From: Tundrisphaera lichenicola
GTDB taxonomy: Bacteria; Planctomycetota; Planctomycetia; Isosphaerales; Isosphaeraceae
Reading direction: 5' to 3'
Length of the DNA: 64,000 bases
Assembly (NCBI RefSeq): GCF_051175385.1
Contig: NZ_CP195106.1
Location: forward strand, 6,944,001-7,008,000
How positions within the stretch are numbered: the stretch's first letter is position 1; every line of letters begins with the position of its first letter. A program made the position numbers and the translations under genes. The notes below the pieces were generated by a model. It was not told where the DNA came from, ran no database searches, and saw only the letters and a program-made list of their open reading frames with translations. Shown piece after piece: positions 17,315-25,979 of the stretch.

Positions 17315-19846
17315 ATGCCCCAGTTCACGCGACTCAAGGCCGCCGCGCTCGCCGCGGCGGTGGCGGCCACCCTGGCCGTCCCGATCCTGGCCCAGGACAG
17401 GACCCAGACCGCCGGCCCAATCGCCGGGGGATACCTCCTCCCCAACGGCTGGACCATCTCCCCGGCGGGCGATCAGGTCATCCTGCCCGACCTCCCGCTG
17501 AACATCCTCCCCCTGGCCGACGGCAAGCACGCCCTGGTCTCGTCCAACGGGTACAATGACCACGACCTCAGCCTGGTCGACCTCGCCGACAAGTCGGTCG
17601 TGACGCGACAGAACGTCCGCGAGAGCTGGTTCGGCCTGGCCCACGCCCCCGAGACCGGCCGGGTCTGGTGGGCCGGGGGCGGCAGCGGGATCCGCCACGC
17701 CTTCGAACTGCAAGGGCGCGAACTCCGCCGAGTCGGGCCCGACGAACCCGACCCCGTCGCGAAGACCAAGAAGCAGAAGAAGGCCGAGCCCAAGTCGTTC
17801 CAGGGGGACGTCACCTTCGACCCGGCCACCAGTGTCCTCTACTCGCTCGACATCGACGCCGGGACCCTCACCGCGATCGACACCAACAACAGGGCCTCCG
17901 ATCGGACCGCCTCGATCGGCGGGAAGCCCTACGACCTGGCCGTCGCCCGGAACGGGTCGCGGCTCTACGTCTCCGACTGGGCCGGGCGGGCCGTCCTGGC
18001 GATCGACCCGGTCGACCTCCGCGTGGTCGCCCGGATCGGCGTGGGGGAACACCCCAACCAGATCGCGGTCCACCCGAAGGACGACCGGATCTTCGTCGCC
18101 TGCGCCTCCAGCAATAGCGTCTCGGTGATCGACGCCCGGCGAGGGATCGTCACCGAGACCATCATGACCAGCCTCTTCCCCATGGCTCCCGAGGGGAGCA
18201 CGCCCGACGCCCTGGCCGTCAGCCCCGACGGCGAGACCCTCTACGTCGCGAACGCCGACAACAACTGCGTGGCCGTCGTCGACATCGAGGCCCCCAGCCG
18301 GAGCCAGGTGAAGGGGTTCATCCCCACCGGCTGGTATCCGACCGCCATCGCCGTCACCCCCGACGGCAAGAACCTGCTCGTGGGCGTCGGCAAGGGGAAC
18401 CAGACCAAGGCCAACCCGTTCTTCACCGACGAGCAGAAGCAGGCCAACCAGGCGACCGCGAAGACCAAGAAGGCCGCGGCCCGCCCGTTCCCGCACATCG
18501 GTACCACGCTCTCGGGCGCGCTCTCGATCGTCCCGGTCCCCGACGAGAAGGGCCAGGCCGACTACACCGCCACGGTCTACAAGAACTGCCCGTATTCCGA
18601 CAAGCTCCTGACCGACGCCCCCCACCCGACCAAAACCGCCATCCCCACCAGGGTCGGCGACCCCTCGCCGATCAAGCATGTGATCTACATCATCAAGGAG
18701 AACCGGACCTACGACCAGGTCTTCGGCGACATCGAGAAGGGCATGGGCGACCCCTCGCTGGTCATGTTCGGGCGCGAGGTCACGCCCAACCACCACAAGC
18801 TCGCCGAGGAGTTCGTCCTGCTGGACAACCTCTACTGCAACGGCCAGGTCTCCCGGGACGGGCACCCCTGGTCGACCATGGCCTACAACACCGACTACGT
18901 CGCCCGCGACTGGATGCTGACCTACTCCCGGCGCGAGGGGGTGGACGACGACGATGAGGGAAATCTGACCAAGGCCCCCTCGGGCTATCTCTGGGACTCC
19001 TGCGCCCGGGCCGGGCTGACCTATCGGAGCTATCGAGAGGCCGGCCGGAGGGTCAGCGAGGCCGACGGATCGGTCAAGTTCGAGGCCGCCGTGCCAGGCC
19101 TGGTCGGTCACATGGCCCCCAACTACGGGATCCCCAAGGCACCCGGCGAGCGCGATCGCGACACCGAGAACGTCGAGGAGTTCCTCCGCGAGTTCCGCGA
19201 GTTCGAGGCCAATGACAACCTCCCGCAGTTCATCGTCATGAGCATGGGCGAGGACCACACCTCGGGCACCACCCCCGGGGCCTTCACCCCGGCCGCCTGC
19301 GTGGCCAGCAACGACCTGGCCCTGGGGCGGCTGGTCGACGCCGTCAGCAAGTCGAAGTACTGGAAGGAGACCGCGATCTTCGTGATCGAGGACGACGCCC
19401 AGAACGGACCCGACCACGTCGACGCCCACCGGACCGTCGGGCTGGTCATCAGCCCCTACACCAAGCGCAACCACCTGGACAGCACCCAGTACCAGACCGT
19501 CAGCATGATCCGGACGATGGAACTGATCCTGGGCCTGCCCCCCCTGAGCCAGTTCGACGCCGCCGCCCGGCCGATGTTCGACTCGTTCACCGACCAGGCC
19601 GACCTCACCCCCTTCGACCATCTCCCGGCCCGGATCGACCTGGACGCCAAGAATGACGCGCTGGCCTACGGCGCCGATCGCTCCTCGAAGATGGACTTCA
19701 GCGAGTACGATCGGATCGACGACTTCGAGCTCAACGAGATCCTCTGGAGGGCCATCAAGGGGAAGGACGCCCCATTGCCCCCCGCCGTCCGCCAGGCCAT
19801 CGCCTATCGACCGAGCCCGGTCGCGGCCCCGGCCCGCCCGAACTGA
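17315..19846 (+). CDS. secreted YVTN beta-propeller / phosphoesterase fusion
   Basis: 843 residues with a signal peptide (cleavage near PILAQD). Residues about 60-400 form a beta-propeller of YVTN type (DGETLYVANADNNCVAVVDI, GWYPTAIAVTPDGKNLLVGV), with Lys-rich insertions (KTKKQKKAEPKSF). The second half is an alkaline-phosphatase-superfamily phosphoesterase of the phospholipase C (acid phosphatase/PLC) type: IKHVIYIIKENRTYDQVFGD, with the Asn-Arg-Thr nucleophile region, EEFVLLDNLYCNGQ, MGEDHTSGT and FVIEDDAQNGPDHVDAHR metal-ligand blocks. It probably cleaves phosphate esters outside the cytoplasm; substrate unknown. Follows the DUF1559 gene and ends just before a strong terminator. Confidence 0.9.
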   Translation: MPQFTRLKAAALAAAVAATLAVPILAQDRTQTAGPIAGGYLLPNGWTISPAGDQVILPDLPLNILPLADGKHALVSSNGYNDHDLSLVDLADKSVVTRQNVRESWFGLAHAPETGRVWWAGGGSGIRHAFELQGRELRRVGPDEPDPVAKTKKQKKAEPKSFQGDVTFDPATSVLYSLDIDAGTLTAIDTNNRASDRTASIGGKPYDLAVARNGSRLYVSDWAGRAVLAIDPVDLRVVARIGVGEHPNQIAVHPKDDRIFVACASSNSVSVIDARRGIVTETIMTSLFPMAPEGSTPDALAVSPDGETLYVANADNNCVAVVDIEAPSRSQVKGFIPTGWYPTAIAVTPDGKNLLVGVGKGNQTKANPFFTDEQKQANQATAKTKKAAARPFPHIGTTLSGALSIVPVPDEKGQADYTATVYKNCPYSDKLLTDAPHPTKTAIPTRVGDPSPIKHVIYIIKENRTYDQVFGDIEKGMGDPSLVMFGREVTPNHHKLAEEFVLLDNLYCNGQVSRDGHPWSTMAYNTDYVARDWMLTYSRREGVDDDDEGNLTKAPSGYLWDSCARAGLTYRSYREAGRRVSEADGSVKFEAAVPGLVGHMAPNYGIPKAPGERDRDTENVEEFLREFREFEANDNLPQFIVMSMGEDHTSGTTPGAFTPAACVASNDLALGRLVDAVSKSKYWKETAIFVIEDDAQNGPDHVDAHRTVGLVISPYTKRNHLDSTQYQTVSMIRTMELILGLPPLSQFDAAARPMFDSFTDQADLTPFDHLPARIDLDAKNDALAYGADRSSKMDFSEYDRIDDFELNEILWRAIKGKDAPLPPAVRQAIAYRPSPVAAPARPN

Positions 19847-19882
19847 CCGGCCAGGATCGCACCAGGCATCCGACCTCGAACT

Positions 19883-19920
19883 GAGATCGCCCGGGGGTTG
19901 CTCCGGGCGATCTCGTTGTT
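19883..19920 (+). terminator. rho-independent terminator
   Basis: Perfect 12-base stem (19883-19894 GAGATCGCCCGG, 19903-19914 CCGGGCGATCTC) with an 8-base loop, followed by GTTGTTT. It lies 36 bases after the phosphoesterase stop and is the clearest terminator in the window. Confidence 0.8.
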
Positions 19921-20001
19921 TGAGGACCCGGCCTTTGCTCTTGCCCGGGTTTCCTGAAGGCTTCCAACCCCCGCCGTGGGGGGAGGGCGTCGAAAGAGTC
20001 A

Positions 20002-20040
20002 CTCTCTCCCGAAAGGATTGGCCGAAGGCCGGGACGGGGT
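20002..20040. repeat. degenerate copy of the GC-rich repeat
   Basis: CTCTCTCCC followed by GGCCGAAGGCCGGGACGGGG shares words with the hairpin repeats near 2.6 and 27.5 kb (CTCTCCC and the palindrome GGCCGAAGGCC / GGCCTTCGGCC), but lacks a clean inverted repeat. It sits in the 257-base gap between the phosphoesterase and the kinase gene. Confidence 0.35.
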
Positions 20041-20103
20041 CCCCTCCGATCCGCCCGACGGGCCCGCGATGAGCTCGGGGCGACACTCGGACTTTCGAAG
20101 CCA

Positions 20104-21528
20104 TCACTTGTTCACTTTTCTCATCGTCATGATCGCCTGATCGGCCCCCTCGATGAAGTGGACGAAAACGTCGTTATTTCCATTGATCGTACCCTCGACC
20201 CTCGCCTGCTCGATGACGTTGGCCCGCGGAATCCCGGCGAGTTGCTCGATGAAGTGCCACTGGACTGCCTCGGCGTGGACCGAGCCCTTGGCGCGGAACG
20301 CGTAGCTTCCGGTATCATCCCGGGTCTCGTAGAGACCCTCGAACTCGTCGCCCTGCTGATCGGTGATTTTCAGCTGAACTTTGTGCCTGGTCTCTTTGGG
20401 GTCCGACGTCCAGTAGAACGTCCCGGCCCACTTCGATCCGGCCTGGAGCGGGTTCACCGCAGCTTTCTTCCTCGGGGAGAACCACCATCCGCCCGCGGCA
20501 GCGATCGGGATGAAAAGGGCGGAGGCCAGGGCCACTCGACGCGAGACACGTCGAGTGTACCGATCGAGCTCGGCGGCCAGCTCGACCGCGGAGGGTCGCT
20601 GATCCGGGTCGGCGGCGAGCGCCCTTTGACAGGCTCGCCTCAGGCGGTTGGGGATGCCGGGAGCCTCCAGGGCCTCGCGATTGGCGAAGCCCTGGCGTGC
20701 TCGCTCCAGCACCTTGGATCGGGTTTCTCCTTCGTTCGGGACGCGGCCGGTCAGGAGATGGTAGAGGACACCCCCCAGGCCGAAGACATCGGCCGCCGGG
20801 CCGATCCGGTCCACGTCCCCGCGTGCCTGCTCGGGGGCCATGTACTCGGGGGTCCCGCCGAAGGTGCCGTCCGCATTCTCCGACCAGATATCCCTCAGGC
20901 GAGCCATGCCGAAGTCGATGAGTCGAGGATTTCTCTTCTCGTCGATCAAGATATTCGCCGGCTTGATGTCCTGGTGGACGATCCCTCGGTCGTGGAGATA
21001 CGCCACGGCCTTCGCGATGGCGGCGAGCGTGGCGGCGGCCTCTTTCGGGGTACCCTTCAGTTGATCGGTTCGCTGCGCGAGGGAGCATCCTCGGACCAGT
21101 TCCATCGCCAGCCAGGGGCGGCCCTCGTGGACCCCGACGTCGTGGACCTTGATGAGGTTCTCATGACGCATCTCGGCCATCACACGACCCTCTTTCAGCA
21201 GCCGGTTCCGCTCGCTCACCCCGTCAACCAGGCGAGCGTGGGCGAGCTTGATGGCGACGTCCCCCTGGAGGTCCTTGTGGAAGGCGCGATAGACCGCACC
21301 CTGGCCGCCCTCGCTCAGCAGGTTGACGATGATATAGGGACCGATCATCTCCGGCTTCGATCCCGCCGACGCTTCCTTGCTGGACAAGGTCGCATCGTCG
21401 GAGAATTGCTCCAGTCGGGCTCGGCATTCCGGGCAGAGATCGAGATGGTCCCTCGAGTCGAAGCTGACCGTCTCGCCGTCGGCGAGGCGACGCAGCAACT
21501 CATCAGCGAGGCAGGAGGTCGTCGGCAT
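20104..21528 (-). CDS. Ser/Thr protein kinase with N-terminal zinc-binding anti-sigma motif
   Basis: 474 residues from the ATG at 21528. The first 40 residues contain His28-x3-Cys32-x2-Cys35, the signature of zinc-binding anti-sigma (ZAS) domains. The kinase domain (about 63-325) has the glycine loop LSEGGQGAVY (71-80), Lys94, a catalytic loop HQD (Asp187; the usual Arg is Gln), DIKPANIL, DFG (205-207) and a GTPEYMAPE activation segment. A transmembrane helix (331-350, ALASALFIPIAAAGGWWF) is followed by about 120 extracytoplasmic residues with no known domain. The start overlaps the end of the sigma gene by 26 bases, so the two are translated together. I infer that it binds and controls that sigma factor. 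Confidence 0.93.
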   Translation of the reverse strand: MPTTSCLADELLRRLADGETVSFDSRDHLDLCPECRARLEQFSDDATLSSKEASAGSKPEMIGPYIIVNLLSEGGQGAVYRAFHKDLQGDVAIKLAHARLVDGVSERNRLLKEGRVMAEMRHENLIKVHDVGVHEGRPWLAMELVRGCSLAQRTDQLKGTPKEAAATLAAIAKAVAYLHDRGIVHQDIKPANILIDEKRNPRLIDFGMARLRDIWSENADGTFGGTPEYMAPEQARGDVDRIGPAADVFGLGGVLYHLLTGRVPNEGETRSKVLERARQGFANREALEAPGIPNRLRRACQRALAADPDQRPSAVELAAELDRYTRRVSRRVALASALFIPIAAAGGWWFSPRKKAAVNPLQAGSKWAGTFYWTSDPKETRHKVQLKITDQQGDEFEGLYETRDDTGSYAFRAKGSVHAEAVQWHFIEQLAGIPRANVIEQARVEGTINGNNDVFVHFIEGADQAIMTMRKVNK

Positions 21529-22132
21529 CGAACAGGTCTCCCAGGTCCAGAACAAGGACGTTGCGAAGTCGGGCCAGGATCCGGGACGTGTTGACGTCGA
21601 CAACGTTGGCGGTCAGGCCAAGCTCGGTTGCGACCTCGACGCTGGCTCGGCCCCGCAGGTAGTGCTCCTCGAAGCATGCCCAGGTTTTCGAGTGCGATCG
21701 GCCGCGGACCTTAGCCTTGGCGTACTCGAGGAGCCGCCGGCGGTACTGCTTCTTCCAATCGTCATCCTCGACTTCGCCGTCTGTTGCCCCACGATCCATC
21801 CTCCCGGCCCTCTCCCCCTCGGCCTCCACCCAGACTCTCTCGGCCCGAGCCCGCCGGACATCGCGACGGGCCCGATCCACGAGGGTCCCCAGCATCACTC
21901 GCCAAAGCCAGGTGCGGAATCGCCCGCGCCCTCGGTCCAGCCGGAATCCGGGAAGGGCCTTGACCAACCGGATCAGGATTTCCTGGACCACGTCGTCCCC
22001 TTCCTGGCCGGCGATCCCTCGCTTCCTGACGTAGGCTCGAAGCAGCGGCTTATACAGGGCGATGAATTCTCGCCAGGCGATGGGATCCGCCGTGTTGCGG
22101 ACCCGAATGAGGAGCGAGCTTCTCGTCGTCAT
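21503..22132 (-). CDS. ECF-type RNA polymerase sigma factor
   Basis: 209 residues from the ATG at 22132. Region 2 is visible as WREFIALYKPLLRAYV, DDVVQEILIRLVKAL and FRTWLWRVMLGTLVDRARR; region 4 as ACFEEHYLRGRASVEVATEL followed by a helix-turn-helix-like segment and NTSRILARLRNVL. A charged linker (EGERAGRMDRGATDGEVED) separates them. It matches planctomycete ECF factors genetically coupled to Ser/Thr kinases. The overlapping downstream kinase carries a ZAS motif and is the likely regulator. The upstream gap 22133-22476 probably holds its promoter. Confidence 0.93.
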   Translation of the reverse strand: MTTRSSLLIRVRNTADPIAWREFIALYKPLLRAYVRKRGIAGQEGDDVVQEILIRLVKALPGFRLDRGRGRFRTWLWRVMLGTLVDRARRDVRRARAERVWVEAEGERAGRMDRGATDGEVEDDDWKKQYRRRLLEYAKAKVRGRSHSKTWACFEEHYLRGRASVEVATELGLTANVVDVNTSRILARLRNVLVLDLGDLFDADDLLPR

Positions 22133-22476
22133 CGTGGAAGGCAGGCCCGCTCGGGCTTGGTGAGCCGAGCTACCGCCTCGTGTGCGAATCATTACCGCCC
22201 CCTTCCGGGATGATCCGCGGGCGAGCTTCCCGCGGGATCGTTCGACTCTCAAGGCCCGGGAACAGATCTCGGACACCTCGCACCAATGTGCGATCGTCTA
22301 CGGACTGATACGCGGGGACCTGACAGGGTCTCGCAGGCCAGGGCGGCCGCGCGAGAAAAATCCCTTGCACTGCTGACAGGTCCGGACGCACGGAGCGGAT
22401 CAGAGGTGAGAGATCCAGGAAGTCGGCCGCCGGCCGCCCGAGAAATCTCACCAATCAATCCGACCGAAAACCGATC
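22133..22476. promoter_or_regulatory. 344-base divergent gap upstream of the sigma gene
   Basis: Separates the sigma/kinase pair from the small receiver-like gene. It contains an imperfect inverted repeat CCGCGGG (22215-22221) / CCCGCGG (22229-22235), 83 bases before the sigma start, that could be an operator or hairpin. No match to a housekeeping promoter is convincing. Autoregulation by the ECF factor would be typical, but no target motif can be recognised from one site. Confidence 0.35.
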
Positions 22477-22860
22477 ATGAGACACATTCAGATTACCTAC
22501 ATCACCGATGATGATGTACATCAGGACACAGCCGGCAAGATGGCGATCAACTGCGGCGCGGCCATCCACGGTCGCCACCCCGCGAGAGTCCCGGCGGAAG
22601 GTTGCTGGTCCGATGCGGTGCTCTACGATCTGGACGCCGTGGAGCCGGATCACAGGCCCGCGCTCCTGTCTCGAATCCTCTCCGAAAAACGGGGCTGTCC
22701 GACGGCGATTCATGGTTATGCGCTCTCGGATGAACAGGCTGAGAAGCTCCGTCGACACAGGATCGCCGTCGCGAAACGGCTCTCTCCCGAACTGTTCCAC
22801 GACCTCTGCGAGGCGGCCCGTTATGCCCTCGGGTCCAGGACGAGGAGGCTCATCGAGTAG
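22477..22860 (+). CDS. small receiver-like (CheY-fold) protein, degenerate
   Basis: 127 residues from ATG 22477, with no visible ribosome binding site. The pattern is receiver-like: acidic residues after the first strand (YITDDD), a hydrophobic strand ending in Asp (AVLYDLDAVEPDHRP), a Thr-containing strand (CPTAIHGYAL) and a later Lys (IAVAKRL). Overall similarity is weak and the protein ends without an output domain. It is divergent from the sigma/kinase pair, and its 3' end overlaps the convergent glycosidase gene by 40 bases. It could be a phospho-independent adaptor; function is unknown. Confidence 0.55.
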   Translation: MRHIQITYITDDDVHQDTAGKMAINCGAAIHGRHPARVPAEGCWSDAVLYDLDAVEPDHRPALLSRILSEKRGCPTAIHGYALSDEQAEKLRRHRIAVAKRLSPELFHDLCEAARYALGSRTRRLIE

Positions 22861-24557
22861 GCCGGGAACGTCAGGTGGAAGCGGCTGCCTCGACGGGTCG
22901 AGTCCACGGAGAAACCTTGGTCGATCTGCAGGAGGGCCGGCTCTCGCCCGTCCTGCATCTCGAACCTCTGCTGGTTATCCTGCTTCTTCCCGTATTGATC
23001 GAGATTCAACCGACCGGACGGCGTGAAGCCCGAGACGACGAACGTTTCGTCGATGGCCTTGGTGGGGGATTTGTTGATGACGAGGAGGGCGAGCCGCCCG
23101 GAATGTCGCCGGATAGCATATACGGACAGGTCCGGACTGTCGCTCGATGTCGGGACCACCAAATCTCCCGCCTTGGCGAACTTCGATACGAGCATCATGG
23201 CATAGAAGGAAGGATACGGCTTGTAAGGGCCTGTCGCCTTCATCGCATCCGGGACCGTCGACGAGGTCGTGCCGAGCAGACCGTAGTCGAAGCCCTGCCT
23301 CCAACCGTAATACGGACCATCGGCCGGCGTAGCATCGTAGAAATTCCGCAAGTTCCAGTAGCTGACGCTCTGGTAGGAGGTCTGGAGGGCGGCGCCGATG
23401 GAGTCAGCGATGAACAGGCCATGGACCAGGTTGGATCCCTGCCTGGTCCCCCGGATTGCCGTGGAGGACGAGGCGGCGTCCGAGTTGAACTCTCCGGCGA
23501 TCAACTCGACCCGATTCGCCGAACCGGGCAGGTTGTCGGCCAGGAGCTTGCGGAAGGCCCTGGCCCGGTCCTGCCAGTTGATCGGGCCATCCTGGAGCGG
23601 GTCGGCAACACCCGGGGGGCCCACCGTGGCGCCGAGGAGGCTCCGATCGTCGAGGGCCTTCCCTCCGTTACTATCGAACACGTAGAAATGATCGCTCAGG
23701 AAGCCGGGGGTGAAGCCTAGCTTCCGGCAAGCCTGGAGCAGGTTGCCGTTCCAGTACGGCCGGAACGAGGAGGTCGGACTGGTGACGTCCAGGCCGATCC
23801 TGGCATTCGGGTCGATGCGCGAGGCCAGGCTCGCGAACGTCTTCGCGAATGCGACGTATTGCCTGGGAGTCGCATGGGCATTGGCTTCCCACTGCCCAAA
23901 GTAGACTTCGTTGCCGACCTCGAAACGCGTGAAGCCGAATGGCTTGCTCCGTTGAATTCGAAGGAAGTCGAGATTGTCGCCGTTGTCCCGGGGTGCCTCA
24001 CTCCGGATCTTCGCCCAGAACGCAACGCTGTGCCAGTCCTTGCCGTTGTGATCGAGGCCGATCGGGGTGCGGTCTCCGATCTTCCCATTCAGGTAGGAAA
24101 GATAGGCGGCGGCTTCCTGGGGCGTCCCCGTGCCATAGTTCACGTTCACCAAGCCATCGGCTCGGGCCGACTTCGTGATCCTGGCCAGGACCCCGGCGCC
24201 GACGACGTTGTCGTCCCCCGGCTCCGGATTACGATCGAAGTGCGTGAGATCCGCCTCGTTCCCGTTCGAGAGCCGAAGCGTCCCGAATTTGACCTGATTT
24301 AGCAGGGCGATCGTCCTCCGGTCCGGGGTCCGGACCGTGGGATCGAGTCCGTCGACCAGGTAGGTGTCGGAACCGGTCAGGCTGACGCCCAGGAAGTGGT
24401 CGGGGACGTGACGCCCGCCAGTACTTCCCGCGTTGATTGACACCCTGGACATCAGCTGGCGTGCTTCCAGTGAGTCGAGGACCGGGACGAGTCGCCCCCG
24501 CCCCGCTCGACGACCGGCCGAGCCCACATGCGTCCTACGCCCGAGCATGTGCAACAT
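22821..24557 (-). CDS. secreted glycosidase of clan GH-A (arabinofuranosidase/GH39/51-like)
   Basis: 578 residues from the ATG at 24557, preferred because GAGG stands 6 bases upstream; an in-frame ATG at 24614 lacks one. The Arg-rich N-terminus with LDSLEARQLM is the LExRxLL-type export leader. The catalytic domain is a TIM barrel: FGTLRLSNGNEADL, then FEVGNEVYFGQ with the acid/base Glu217, FLSDHFYVF, and ELIAGEFNSD with the probable nucleophile Glu356 (numbering from 24557). A C-terminal beta-sandwich (LALLVINKSPTKAIDETFVV) completes the layout of GH51/GH39-like enzymes. It probably removes arabinose or other sugars from plant-type polysaccharides; family number and substrate are uncertain. 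Confidence 0.82.
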   Translation of the reverse strand: MLHMLGRRTHVGSAGRRAGRGRLVPVLDSLEARQLMSRVSINAGSTGGRHVPDHFLGVSLTGSDTYLVDGLDPTVRTPDRRTIALLNQVKFGTLRLSNGNEADLTHFDRNPEPGDDNVVGAGVLARITKSARADGLVNVNYGTGTPQEAAAYLSYLNGKIGDRTPIGLDHNGKDWHSVAFWAKIRSEAPRDNGDNLDFLRIQRSKPFGFTRFEVGNEVYFGQWEANAHATPRQYVAFAKTFASLASRIDPNARIGLDVTSPTSSFRPYWNGNLLQACRKLGFTPGFLSDHFYVFDSNGGKALDDRSLLGATVGPPGVADPLQDGPINWQDRARAFRKLLADNLPGSANRVELIAGEFNSDAASSSTAIRGTRQGSNLVHGLFIADSIGAALQTSYQSVSYWNLRNFYDATPADGPYYGWRQGFDYGLLGTTSSTVPDAMKATGPYKPYPSFYAMMLVSKFAKAGDLVVPTSSDSPDLSVYAIRRHSGRLALLVINKSPTKAIDETFVVSGFTPSGRLNLDQYGKKQDNQQRFEMQDGREPALLQIDQGFSVDSTRRGSRFHLTFPAYSMSLLVLDPRA

Positions 24558-24900
24558 GAGTCGCCTCGGATTTCGCCGCAATGACCAGAGTGCCGCGAGG
24601 GGTCGCCCTCTCATAGGCCAAATCGATGGTATCAGGATTCATCGATACAAAACAGAGGCCCCAAGACCTCGAAATCCGAATCTCTCGATGGATCGACGAG
24701 CCCGGTCGACTTCCACCCCTCGACGCGATCTCGGAGGCCAGTCCATCGGGCATCGCCCCTGCCTTCCCGACCATCGAAACCGATGCGATTCAGAATCGCG
24801 AGCGAAGCAACGCGACCCGGACCGTCGTAGTCGGCCGGAGGATAGATGGCCCAATGGTGGCTCGCGATGGCCCAGGATTCGCCATCCGGTATGAAGTTTT

Positions 24901-24929
24901 TGACGAAACGCAATACTCCCCGTACGATA
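24901..24929 (+). promoter_or_regulatory. sigma-70-like promoter for cbiMQO
   Basis: TTGACG (24901-24906), a 17-base spacer, and TACGAT (24924-24929), 54 bases before the cbiM ATG. The -35 matches consensus in five of six positions and the -10 in four. The 426-base gap 24558-24983 also has to hold the divergent glycosidase promoter. I looked for cobalamin or NiCo riboswitch elements and saw none. Confidence 0.5.
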
Positions 24930-24983
24930 GCACGCGGAGAACGACCGCCCGGCTCGCCCGCCAGGATCGCGAGGTCAGCAATC

Positions 24984-25979
24984 ATGCACATCCCCGATGC
25001 CGTGATCGACCCCAGGATGGCCGCCGCGACGGGCGCGATCGCCCTGGGAGGGCTGGCCTTCGGGGCCCGACAGCTCCGGGGACGGCTCGGCGACCGGACG
25101 ACGGTCCTGATGGGCTCGATGGCGGCCTTCGTCTTCGCGGCGCAGATGGTGAACTTCCCGCTGTATCCGTTCCCGGCCTCGGGGCACCTGCTGGGCGGGG
25201 TCCTGGCGGCGGTCCTGCTGGGGCCCTGGGCGGGGGCGTTGGTCATCGGCGCGGTCTTGCTGGTCCAGTGCTTCCTGTTCGGGGACGGCGGCCTGACGGC
25301 CCTGGGGGCGAACTTCGTCAACATGGGGCTGATCGGCTCGGTCCTGGGCTACGCGATCTACGACCCGATCCGGCGGGCGATCGGCGGTCGTCGGGGGATC
25401 TTGCTGGGCTCGATGATCGCGGCCTGGTTCTCGGTGATCCTGGCCTCGGGGGCGTTCGCGGTCGAGCTGACCGCCACGGGGCAGGGCTGGGCGTTCCTGG
25501 ACGTCCTGGGATGGATGGCGCTGGTCCACTCGGCCATCGGGCTGGGCGAGGCCCTGATCACCGGGATGGTGGTACGGTTCCTCCTGCTGACCCGCCCCGA
25601 CCTGATCGAGGGGGAGTCTTCGCCCAAAAGCTCGGGCGCTTCCGGATGGTGGCGGGCGGGCCTGGCGGGGCTGGGGATCTCGGTCGCCGTGGCGATCTTC
25701 CTGGGTCCGATGGCCTCGGAGCGGCCCGACGGCCTGGAGTTCGTCGGCGAGCAGAAGGTGGGATTCCTCCCGCCCGAGGAATCCGCGGTGAAGGTCCCCG
25801 CGCCGATCCCCGGCTACGAGATGCCGGGCCTGGCCCGGTTCAAGTCGGCGGCCACGGCCTCGGCCGGCCTGCTGGGGACGCTGGCGGTCTTCGGGGTCGG
25901 GCTGGGGATGGCCCGGGCCTTCTCCGTCGGCAAGCCGAAACCCACCCTCGGGGAAGGGGCCTGGGTCGATGCGGCTTGA
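24984..25979 (+). CDS. cbiM: cobalt/nickel ECF transporter substrate component CbiM with fused PDGLE domain
   Basis: 331 residues. It starts MHIPDAVIDP, the invariant metal-binding N-terminus of CbiM/NikM (Met1-His2), so the ATG at 24984 is secure and the longer upstream frame is excluded. Six to seven membrane segments follow, with FPASGHLLGG and LVQCFLFGDGGLTALGAN typical of the family. After a linker, a C-terminal segment carries SERPDGLEFVGE, the PDGLE (CbiN/NikN-like) domain, with a final membrane helix. One polypeptide therefore combines the M and N components. It overlaps cbiQ by 11 bases. Cobalt versus nickel cannot be decided; no urease or cobalamin genes lie nearby. Confidence 0.93.
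   Translation: MHIPDAVIDPRMAAATGAIALGGLAFGARQLRGRLGDRTTVLMGSMAAFVFAAQMVNFPLYPFPASGHLLGGVLAAVLLGPWAGALVIGAVLLVQCFLFGDGGLTALGANFVNMGLIGSVLGYAIYDPIRRAIGGRRGILLGSMIAAWFSVILASGAFAVELTATGQGWAFLDVLGWMALVHSAIGLGEALITGMVVRFLLLTRPDLIEGESSPKSSGASGWWRAGLAGLGISVAVAIFLGPMASERPDGLEFVGEQKVGFLPPEESAVKVPAPIPGYEMPGLARFKSAATASAGLLGTLAVFGVGLGMARAFSVGKPKPTLGEGAWVDAA

Noticed and set aside
24558..24983. Cobalamin or NiCo riboswitch upstream of cbiM
   Set aside because: No B12-box-like or NiCo consensus stretches are visible, and an ordinary promoter explains expression; a covariance-model scan would settle it.
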